Below are positions 40,573-46,324 of a DNA stretch of 46,324 bases, in pieces. Source of the DNA: an uncultured Pseudoflavonifractor sp. (GTDB lineage: Bacteria; Bacillota; Clostridia; Oscillospirales; Oscillospiraceae). Every line of letters begins with the position of its first letter. Position 1 is the stretch's first letter. Where the stretch lies: positions 1 through 46,324 of the forward strand of contig CANSYW010000015.1 of assembly GCA_947651395.1 (NCBI GenBank), written 5' to 3'. Under the pieces are notes generated by a model, which had not been told where the DNA came from, searched no databases, and saw nothing but the letters and a program-made list of their open reading frames with translations. The translations under genes were made by a program, and so were the position numbers.

Positions 40573-41592
40573 TTATTTTACCATCGTTTTCCCCACCAGG
40601 TCAACCAGGGCGGTGACCTTGCCCATGAGCCGGTCGAAATGCTCCGGGGTGAGGGACTGCTGGCCGTCGCACTTGGCGTGGGGCGGGTCGTTGTGCACCT
40701 CAATGAGCAGCCCGTCCGCCCCCGCCGCCACGGCGGCCAGGGCCAGGGGCTCCACCATCCAGTACATTCCGGCGGCGTGGGAGGGATCCACCACAATGGG
40801 CAGGTGGCTCATCCGCTTCACCGCCGGGATGGCGGACAGATCCAGGGTGTTGCGGGTATAGGTCTCGAAGGTGCGCACCCCCCGCTCGCACAAAATGATG
40901 TTTTCGTTGCCCTCAGACATGATATACTCCGCCGACATGATCCACTCCTCATAGCTGTTGGAGAGGCCCCGCTTGAGGAGAACGGGCTTGGAGAGCTTGC
41001 CCACCTCCTTGAGAAGGTCGAAGTTCTGCATGTTCCGGGCTCCGATCTGGATCACGTCCACCTTGTCCTCAAAGAGCTGGCAGTGCTTGGGGCTCATGAG
41101 CTCGGTGACGATGGGCATTCCCGTGGCGGCCTTGGCCTCCAGCAGCAGATCCAGCCCCTCCACCCCCATGCCCTGGAAGGAATAGGGACTGGTCCTGGGC
41201 TTGAACGCGCCCCCCCGCAAAAGGGCGGCCCCTGAGGTCTGCACGTCCCTGGCCACCTCGATGATCTGCGCCTCGCTCTCCACCGAACAGGGCCCGGCAA
41301 TGACGGCAAAGCTCCCCCCGCCGATGTGGGCAGAGCCCGCCTTCACCACCGTGTCCTCGGGGTGGAACTTCCGGTTGGCCCGCTTGTAGGGCTCACTGAC
41401 CCGCATGACCCGCTCGATGTTCTGGTTCATGCTTATCTTGTCCATATCCAGGGAGGAGGTGTCTCCCACCAGCCCCAGAATGGTGCAGTCCACCCCATTG
41501 GTGATCCCCACCCGGAGGCCCTGGAGCTGGAACTGGGCAACAAGCTTGTCGATCTCCTTTTGCTGGGCGCCCTGCTTCATAACAACGACCAT
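40573..41592 (-). CDS. aroF: 3-deoxy-7-phosphoheptulonate (DAHP) synthase, type I-beta
   Basis: First step of the shikimate pathway (PEP + erythrose-4-phosphate). 339 residues: an N-terminal ferredoxin-like regulatory domain of ~70 residues (MVVVMKQGAQQKEIDKLV), then the barrel with AGPCSVESEAQI, GGAFKPRTSPYSFQG, IQIGARNMQNFDLL, VLLKRGLSNSYEEW, LPIVVDPSHAAGM and LIEVHNDPPHAKCDGQQSL. Start ATG 41592 is chosen because AAAGGAGAGG lies 6 bases upstream; the frame continues upstream only through the attenuator stem. First structural gene of the aro operon. Confidence 0.95.
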   Translation of the reverse strand: MVVVMKQGAQQKEIDKLVAQFQLQGLRVGITNGVDCTILGLVGDTSSLDMDKISMNQNIERVMRVSEPYKRANRKFHPEDTVVKAGSAHIGGGSFAVIAGPCSVESEAQIIEVARDVQTSGAALLRGGAFKPRTSPYSFQGMGVEGLDLLLEAKAATGMPIVTELMSPKHCQLFEDKVDVIQIGARNMQNFDLLKEVGKLSKPVLLKRGLSNSYEEWIMSAEYIMSEGNENIILCERGVRTFETYTRNTLDLSAIPAVKRMSHLPIVVDPSHAAGMYWMVEPLALAAVAAGADGLLIEVHNDPPHAKCDGQQSLTPEHFDRLMGKVTALVDLVGKTMVK

Positions 41593-41611
41593 ACGATCCT
41601 CTCCTTTGCTT

Positions 41612-41653
41612 AAAAAAGGAAGCTCATTGACGATGAACGTCAATGAGCTTCCT
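41612..41653 (-). terminator. Attenuator terminator of the aro operon
   Basis: Perfect 16-base stem (41638-41653 with 41617-41632, core GAAGCTCATTGACG), 5-base loop, followed on the minus strand by six T, just 20 bases before the DAHP synthase start and 53 bases after the leader peptide stop. An upstream CTTCC can pair with the GGAAG of the stem's first arm, giving a candidate antiterminator. Confidence 0.85.
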
Positions 41654-41705
41654 GAATTTACGGAAGGTTCATCCGGCTCACCCGGACAGTCTCATTTCGT
41701 CCATC

Positions 41706-41795
41706 CTATTTCTCCACGGCAAAATAGCCCATACCCATAAATCGGGCATAGGCGCCAAAGAAAAAGGATACGGTTGTGAGGGTACGGCTTGCCAT
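41706..41795 (-). CDS. Phe/Tyr-rich leader peptide of the aro operon
   Basis: 29-codon frame starting at ATG 41795 with TGAGGT 8 bases upstream. It begins MASRTLTTVS and then carries FFFGAYARF and GMGYFAVEK: five Phe (three in a row) and two Tyr. It lies between a good promoter and an intrinsic terminator in front of genes for Phe synthesis, the classic layout for ribosome-mediated attenuation. Stalling at the Phe codons when charged tRNA-Phe is scarce would favour the antiterminator. Same frame is open upstream (to 41960) but has no start signal there. Confidence 0.8.
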   Translation of the reverse strand: MASRTLTTVSFFFGAYARFMGMGYFAVEK

Positions 41796-41826
41796 AGACA
41801 ATACCTCACTTGAAATGATCGCCTCT

Positions 41827-41855
41827 ATTATATTCCCATCCGCGGGGAAAGGCAA
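41827..41855 (-). promoter_or_regulatory. Promoter of the aro operon
   Basis: Minus-strand TTGCCT (41850-41855), 17-base spacer, TATAAT (41827-41832). Transcription would start about 25 bases before the leader peptide ATG. On the plus strand a TATAAT at 41918-41923 and a TTGCGT-18-TATCAT pair (41905-41934) could serve the divergent YbjN gene. Confidence 0.75.
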
Positions 41856-41998
41856 CAAAAAATTTTGCCTTTTTTCCGGCGGGGTGGGCAGGAAAAGGAT
41901 CTTCTTGCGTTTTTGGATATAATTTGCTATCATGATCTCATCACCGAAAGGCTTTTTCACCCGGACATACCGATATTTATTTTAGGAGGGGATCCACC

Positions 41999-42427
41999 AT
42001 GATCACAAAAACCACCAAAGAGATCGAGGCCGCTTTTAAAGCCCAGAACTGGAGCTACAACATCGACGAGCACCCCAACGGAAGCAACTCGGCCCTTGTC
42101 ACCGGATTTGATCTGAAGTCGGGCCGCTCCCTCCAGATCCTCTTCATTTCCGCCGACACGGAACAGGGCCAGGATCTGGCCGTCCGGGTCTTCCAGTACA
42201 TGACCGTTCCCGAGGGCAAGGCAGAGGCCGCTCTGAAGGCCTGCAACGAGGCCAACGAAAAGTTCCGCTTCGCCAAGTTCGTATACAACGCCAGCGGCAA
42301 CATCTATCTGGAGATGGACATGCCCGCCGAGACCAAAGAGGTGGGGCCGGTGGCCGTGGAGCTGCTCTACCGGCTGCTGGACATTGCCGACAGCGCCTAT
42401 CCCATCTTTGAGAAGGCTCTGGCCTGA
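41999..42427 (+). CDS. YbjN domain-containing protein
   Basis: 142 residues, one YbjN-type (type III secretion chaperone-like fold) domain: KEIEAAFKAQNWSYNIDEHP, LQILFISADTEQGQDLAVRV, ALKACNEANEKFRFAKFVYN and NIYLEMDMPAETKEVGPVAV. No catalytic motifs; function unknown. ATG 41999 has AGGAGGGG upstream. Monocistronic, with a strong terminator 14 bases past the stop. Confidence 0.8.
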   Translation: MITKTTKEIEAAFKAQNWSYNIDEHPNGSNSALVTGFDLKSGRSLQILFISADTEQGQDLAVRVFQYMTVPEGKAEAALKACNEANEKFRFAKFVYNASGNIYLEMDMPAETKEVGPVAVELLYRLLDIADSAYPIFEKALA

Positions 42428-42441
42428 GACAAAATAAGAAC

Positions 42442-42477
42442 GGCGGCCCGGGAAATTCCCGGGCCGCCAATTTTTGT
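42442..42477. terminator. Terminator between YbjN gene and convergent proS
   Basis: GGCGGCCCGGGAA (42442-42454) and its complement (42456-42468), followed by AATTTTTG. Serves the YbjN gene and may also end proS, whose stop is only 16 bases away. Confidence 0.88.
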
Positions 42478-42483
42478 TGTCAG

Positions 42484-43926
42484 TTAATAAGCGATACCCC
42501 AGTAGATCATCTTCTGGGCCGGCTTGCCGCAGATGGGGCAGGTATCGCTCAGGTGCTCCTGATGGAAGGGGACGCACCGGGAGGACATGCCCGCCTCCTC
42601 CTTCATCTTCATCTCGCACTCCAGATCCCCGCACCACATGGTCTTGATAAAGCCGCCCTTTTCGGTCTGGATGGCCTTGGCCTCTTCCAGGGAGAAGGCG
42701 GGGAAGGTGTTGTCCTCCAGGTTCTTTTTGGCCCGGGCGTAAAGTCCGTCGTGGATCTCGTCCAGCATCCGGGCCACGGTGGCCTCGATGCCCTCCAGGG
42801 AGACGAAGACCTTCTCCCCGCTGTCCCGGCGGACCAGGACGCACTGGTTCTCCTCCATATCCTTGGGGCCCAGCTCCAGCCGGAGGGGGACGCCCTTCAT
42901 CTCGTACTCGGCGAACTTCCAGCCGGGGGCCTTGTCGGAGTCGTCTATCTTCACCCGGAAGCCGGCGGCCTTCAGCTTCTCCATCACCGCCTGATTGGCC
43001 TCTATGACCCCCTCCTTGTGCTGGGCCACGGGAATGACCACCACCTGGGTGGGCGCGATGCGGGGAGGCAGCACCAGACCCCGGTTGTCCCCGTGGGTCA
43101 TGATGATGCCGCCCATGATCCGGGTGGACATGCCCCAGGAGGTCTCAAAGGGGGTGACCAGCTTGTTTTCCCTGTCGGCGTAGGCAATGCCGAAGGCCTT
43201 GGCGAAGCCGTTTCCGAAGAAGTGGCTGGTACCGGACTGGAGGGCCTTCTTGTCGTGCATCATGCACTCGATGGTGTAGGTGCGCTCCGCTCCGGCAAAC
43301 TTCTCCTTGTCGGTCTTCAGACCCTTCACCACCGGCATGGCCAGCACGTTTTCGCACACGTCGGCGTAGATGTCCAGCATCTGCTCGGTCTCGGCAATGG
43401 CCTCCTCCGCCGTGGCGTGGAGGGTGTGGCCCTCCTGCCAGAGGAACTCCCGGTGGCGCAGGAAGGGCCGGGAGGTCTTCTCCCAACGGAGCACCGAGCA
43501 CCACTGATTGTAGAGCAGGGGCAGATCCCGCCAGGAGTGGACAATGTGGCTCCAATGGTCGCAGAACACGGTCTCGGAGGTGGGCCGGACACACAGGCGC
43601 TCGTCCAGCTTCTCACTGCCGCCGTGGGTGACCCAGGCGCACTCGGGGGCAAAGCCCTCCACATGATCCTTCTCCTTCTGGAGCAGGGACTCGGGGATGA
43701 GCATGGGCATGGCCACATTGGTGTGGCCGGTGGCCTTGAAGCGGCTGTCCAGCTCATGCTGGATATTCTCCCAGATGGCGTAGCCATAGGGGCGGTAGAT
43801 GAACATACCCTTTACGCTGGTATAGTCGATGAGCTCCGCCTTGGTGCACACGTCGGTGTACCACTGGGCGAAATCCACCTCCATATCGGTGATCTCCGTC
43901 ACCTGCTTTTTGTTGTCTTGGGCCAT
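42484..43926 (-). CDS. proS: Prolyl-tRNA synthetase, type 3 (archaeal/eukaryotic type)
   Basis: Charges tRNA-Pro. 480 residues, without the editing insertion of bacterial type ProS. Class II motifs are visible: [56 protein letters not shown] and [20 protein letters not shown]. The anticodon domain includes [15 protein letters not shown], and the C-terminal end [18 protein letters not shown] contains the zinc cysteines and terminal Tyr of this type. Start ATG 43926 (MAQDNKK) has GGAG 6 bases upstream; an ATG four codons earlier overlaps that site. Confidence 0.96.
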   Translation of the reverse strand: MAQDNKKQVTEITDMEVDFAQWYTDVCTKAELIDYTSVKGMFIYRPYGYAIWENIQHELDSRFKATGHTNVAMPMLIPESLLQKEKDHVEGFAPECAWVTHGGSEKLDERLCVRPTSETVFCDHWSHIVHSWRDLPLLYNQWCSVLRWEKTSRPFLRHREFLWQEGHTLHATAEEAIAETEQMLDIYADVCENVLAMPVVKGLKTDKEKFAGAERTYTIECMMHDKKALQSGTSHFFGNGFAKAFGIAYADRENKLVTPFETSWGMSTRIMGGIIMTHGDNRGLVLPPRIAPTQVVVIPVAQHKEGVIEANQAVMEKLKAAGFRVKIDDSDKAPGWKFAEYEMKGVPLRLELGPKDMEENQCVLVRRDSGEKVFVSLEGIEATVARMLDEIHDGLYARAKKNLEDNTFPAFSLEEAKAIQTEKGGFIKTMWCGDLECEMKMKEEAGMSSRCVPFHQEHLSDTCPICGKPAQKMIYWGIAY

Positions 43927-43990
43927 ATGTCTCTCCATCCTTTTCGGTCAAATTTGGGTTTATTGTATGTCAGCGGCGAGGGATTGTCAA

Positions 43991-44073
43991 GTAGGGACGC
44001 ACCCATGGGCGCGTCCGTCGAAAACCCGTATCATGCCCGCATTTCGGGCGCACACACAGGTGCGCCCCTACAT
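43991..44073. repeat. Palindromic REP-like repeat, copy 2, overlapping the patatin gene stop
   Basis: Starts GTAGGG (43991) and ends CCCCTAC (44071), so its ends are inverted. It contains two palindromes: GGACGCACCC / GGGCGCGTCC (43995-44016, one mismatch) and GGGCGCA / TGCGCCC around CACACAGG (44046-44067). Bases 44044-44073 match 36921-36950 with paired changes in the stem. The CTA at 44068-44070 is the stop of the patatin gene. Confidence 0.75.
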
Positions 44074-44910
44074 CCCCGCAAATTCCAGGATCTGCTTTCC
44101 CTGTTCGTACCCCATGTGGTAGAGCCGCTCCACCGCCGCCTTGTCCTTGGTGAGGGTGGCCATGCCCGCGATATCGGAGGGGGCCACCACCAGGGCCTTC
44201 CCCTCCCGCTCCATGGCCTTGACCGCGGCCAGATCCGTATTATAGCGCACGCTCCGGCGCAGAAGGGCCCCATAGGCGTTGGGCCAGGGGCGCAGGGCCT
44301 TCTCCATGACCTCGGAATGCTTCAACAGGGGCCGGAGGTAGTCCGCCGGTCGGGTCAGCAGCAGCACCAGCCTGTCGCAGCCCCGCGCCATGGCCCTGCG
44401 GTAGGGGATCGGATCGGCCACTCCCCCGTCGAAGCCGGGGCGTCCGTGGACGGGGTATGGCTTGCAGACCCCGGGGACGGCACAGCTGGCCTTGATGGGG
44501 TCGAAATCCCCCCCGGCCAGCTCCGACTTGTCAAAATACAGGGGATCGCCGGTGGCGGCGTCAGTGACCACCGCCTCATACCGGGCGGTGCTGGCATTGA
44601 AGGCCTCCAGATCCACCGGATCCTCTCCCCCCGGGCCGGAGAGGATGGTGTAGGGATAGTCCAGATTGATATAGGACCCCTTTCGGAGCATGTTGTGCAT
44701 GGACATATATTCCCTGCGGAAGGCGTAATCCAGGTAAAAGCGCATATTGCGCCCCCGCTGGCGGGCCAGGTAGGAGACCATGTTCCCGCTGCCCGCCGAC
44801 ACCCCGATGAGGTAGTCGAAGGGCTGAACGCCCCGGTCATTGAGATAGTCGTAAATACCGGCGGTAAAGGAGCCCCGCATTCCGCCGCCCACATCGATGA
44901 CACCTAACAT
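44068..44910 (-). CDS. Patatin-like phospholipase (YjjU/RssA-like)
   Basis: 280-residue serine lipid hydrolase. Oxyanion loop GGGMRGSFTAGIYD (8-21), nucleophile elbow GVSAGSG (S38), and the Asp of the catalytic dyad in FDGGVADPIP (D161). Probably cytoplasmic: no signal peptide. ATG 44910 with AAAGGAG at 7 bases. The last Met codon and TAG stop are supplied by the REP-like repeat. Lipid substrate unknown. Confidence 0.9.
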   Translation of the reverse strand: MLGVIDVGGGMRGSFTAGIYDYLNDRGVQPFDYLIGVSAGSGNMVSYLARQRGRNMRFYLDYAFRREYMSMHNMLRKGSYINLDYPYTILSGPGGEDPVDLEAFNASTARYEAVVTDAATGDPLYFDKSELAGGDFDPIKASCAVPGVCKPYPVHGRPGFDGGVADPIPYRRAMARGCDRLVLLLTRPADYLRPLLKHSEVMEKALRPWPNAYGALLRRSVRYNTDLAAVKAMEREGKALVVAPSDIAGMATLTKDKAAVERLYHMGYEQGKQILEFAGM

Positions 44911-44929
44911 CTCATATCTCCTTTTGCTG

Positions 44930-44962
44930 AAAACCGGGGGAGCCGCCCAGCGGCTCCCCCGG
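44930..44962 (-). terminator. Terminator of the FakA-like gene
   Basis: Thirteen-base perfect stem (44934-44946 CCGGGGGAGCCGC with 44950-44962), loop of three, followed by TTTT on the minus strand; 12 bases past the stop. Confidence 0.85.
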
Positions 44963-44974
44963 CAGTTGCGGACT

Positions 44975-46228
44975 TTACTCAGCGGATATCATATAGTAAT
45001 AGACCGGCTGACCCCCGCTCAGCAGAGTGATCTCCGCCTTGGGACAGGCGTCGGTAAAGAGCTTCAGAGTCTTTTCCGCCTCGGCCTGCTTCACGTCGGC
45101 GCCGTAGTAGATATTGATGAACTCCGCATTCTGGCACTGCTCCTCCTTGCAGAGCTTTTTGAGCAGCTTGTCCAGGTTCCGCTGGGTGTCCAGCAACTGG
45201 CCGTTCAGCAGGGCCATATAGTCCCCGTGCTTGATGGCAAAACCGCCGAAGTCGCTGTCCCGGGCGGCGTAGGTGATCTCGGCGGTGGATACCCGCTCCA
45301 TGGCCTCGGCCATGGCCGCCTCATTTTCCTCCACGCCGGCGTCGGGATCCATCACCAGCAGAGCGGAGATACCCTGGGGAATGGTCTTGCTGGGAATGAC
45401 CACCACCTGTTTGCCCTCGGCCAGAGGCACGCACTGCTGGGCGGCCATGATAATGTTCTTGTTGTTGGGCAGCACGAAGACGATCTCCGCCGGGGTGGCG
45501 TCGATCTGCCGGAGAATGTCCTCGGTGGCGGGGTTCATGGTCTGGCCTCCGGAGATGACTCCGTCGGCGCCCAGATCCCGCAGCACCGCGGCCAGGCCCT
45601 CGCCGGCGGCCACCGCCACAACGCCGTATTTCCGCTCCGGCGGGGCGATCTTCCGCTCCCCGCTCTCCTCCGCCTCCAGCTGCGCCTCGATCTCATCCAG
45701 GTCGTCGGTGGACTGGACGTGCTTCCCCGCGGCCAGATCCTCGGCCTGGGTGCGCATGTTTTCGATCTTGGCAAGCTCCAGCGTGCCGTACTTGGCGCTC
45801 TCGGTGAGGGCGGCGCCGGGGGTGTCGGTGTGGACATGGACCTTGAACTCCTCATCGCTCTCCCCAATGACCAGGCTGTCGCCGATGCTGTTGAGGTAGG
45901 CCCGGAAGGGCTCCAGATTCACGTCCTCCTTCGCCTTGCGGACAATGAAGACGGTATCGTAGGTGAAGGTGATGTCCTCGTCTCCCAGGGCGGCGAAGTC
46001 GGCTCCAGACTTCTTGGGCTCGGGCACGCCGGCCCCCTCGGGCATGGGCAGGCCGTTGATCTCATCCAGCATTCCCTGGAGGATGACCAAAAATCCCTTT
46101 CCGCCGGAATCCACCACCCCGGCCTTTTTCAGCACCGGGTTCTGCTCGGTGGTATTCTCCAGGGCCACCAGACCCTGGGCAATGGCCTTCTCCAGTACGT
46201 ACTGGGCCCCCGTATCCTCCCGGGCGGG
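44975..46228 (-). CDS. FakA/YloV-type DAK2-domain protein, C-terminal part (5' end lost in bad sequence)
   Basis: About 418 residues are readable. The end of the DAK2 (dihydroxyacetone kinase-like nucleotide-binding) domain is seen as AQYVLEKAIAQGLVALENT then PVLKKAGVVDSGGKGFLVIL. It continues into the middle domain (DTVFIVRKAKE; SDEEFKVHVHTDTPGAALTE) and the DegV-like C-terminal domain (VISGGQTMNPATEDILRQID, VLPNNKNIIMAAQQC, VVIPSKTIPQGISALLVMDP). The family supplies the ATP-binding subunit of fatty acid kinase. The frame stays open into the homopolymer region, so the true start (about 130-150 residues further) is missing. The GTG at 46168 is internal and not a start. Confidence 0.88.
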   Translation of the reverse strand, partial: PAREDTGAQYVLEKAIAQGLVALENTTEQNPVLKKAGVVDSGGKGFLVILQGMLDEINGLPMPEGAGVPEPKKSGADFAALGDEDITFTYDTVFIVRKAKEDVNLEPFRAYLNSIGDSLVIGESDEEFKVHVHTDTPGAALTESAKYGTLELAKIENMRTQAEDLAAGKHVQSTDDLDEIEAQLEAEESGERKIAPPERKYGVVAVAAGEGLAAVLRDLGADGVISGGQTMNPATEDILRQIDATPAEIVFVLPNNKNIIMAAQQCVPLAEGKQVVVIPSKTIPQGISALLVMDPDAGVEENEAAMAEAMERVSTAEITYAARDSDFGGFAIKHGDYMALLNGQLLDTQRNLDKLLKKLCKEEQCQNAEFINIYYGADVKQAEAEKTLKLFTDACPKAEITLLSGGQPVYYYMISAE

Positions 46229-46324
46229 GGGGGGGGGGGGGCCGGGGGGGGGGGGGGGGGGCGGGGGGGGGTGGGGCGGCGGGGGGGGGGGGCCCCCCCC
46301 CGGGGGGGGGGGGCCCGCCCCCCC
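46226..46324. other. G/C homopolymer smear at contig end (sequence artefact)
   Basis: About 100 bases made almost only of long G runs with some C runs, breaking into the coding frame of a conserved protein. It has no repeat unit and looks like base-calling or assembly failure. No feature should be called here. Confidence 0.9.

Noticed and set aside
46166..46168. GTG as the start of the FakA-like gene
   Set aside because: Conserved DAK2-domain sequence continues upstream in the same frame to about 46228 and there is no ribosome site; the true start is lost in the bad sequence.
1..46324. CRISPR arrays, tRNA or rRNA genes, transposase genes, phage genes
   Set aside because: No regularly spaced repeats, no cloverleaf-like or rRNA-like segments and no transposase, integrase or phage structural proteins were recognised in any frame.

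Overview
The window looks like chromosomal DNA of a GC-rich Gram-positive gut Clostridium, most like the Oscillospiraceae/Flavonifractor-Lawsonibacter group. The reasons are the strong AGGAGG-type ribosome binding sites, substrate-binding lipoproteins in place of periplasmic ones, a type 3 prolyl-tRNA synthetase, two TRAP systems, glycyl-radical chemistry and short palindromic repeats ending in CCCCTAC. The taxonomic call is an inference. Position 1 lies inside a gene, and the last ~100 bases are a G/C homopolymer smear that looks like a bad contig end.

Layout. 1-2309: end of a branched-chain amino acid ABC transporter operon (livM partial, livG, livF). 2380-4530: secreted 5'-nucleotidase-like enzyme. 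4644-7655 (minus): radical SAM protein, DUF4130 protein and a thioredoxin-reductase-like flavoprotein, read from a promoter with two LexA-box-like sites. 7818-13249: a 49-nt near-continuous palindrome, then two tandem creatinase-like M24 hydrolases and a TRAP transporter (P, Q, M). 13287-14512: TetR regulator and two paralogous small XRE regulators. 14579-16700: extracytoplasmic FAD/FMN reductase lipoprotein. 16701-18695: MocR-type regulator divergent from an ECF S-component-like membrane protein. 18701-20372: tatD and its usual radical SAM partner, with a duplicated leader. 20391-32030 (minus): accessory catabolic region with a glycyl radical enzyme, its activase, two SDR dehydrogenases, an XRE-cupin regulator, an MFS carrier, a second TRAP transporter and a LysR regulator. 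32067-41855 (minus): an aromatic amino acid operon (DAHP synthase, aroB, aroA, aroC, pheA, aroK, aroQ) headed by a Phe/Tyr-rich leader peptide and attenuator, and ending in a fusion of a Tet(M)/EF-G-like GTPase to a Rae1/YacP-type NYN nuclease. 41999-46228: YbjN protein, proS, a patatin-like lipase and the C-terminal part of a FakA/YloV-type protein.

How the parts work together. The two TRAP clusters each couple uptake of a small anionic substrate to dedicated enzymes: M24 hydrolases in one, glycyl radical lyase/dehydratase plus SDR dehydrogenases in the other. Neither substrate can be named from sequence. The aro operon is a nearly complete route from PEP and erythrose-4-phosphate to phenylpyruvate (aroE is not here), with leader-peptide control matching its Phe output. 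The items most likely to be new biology are the translational GTPase-NYN fusion, the glycyl radical cluster, the tandem creatinase-like hydrolases, and the probable SOS control of the radical SAM/DUF4130 operon.
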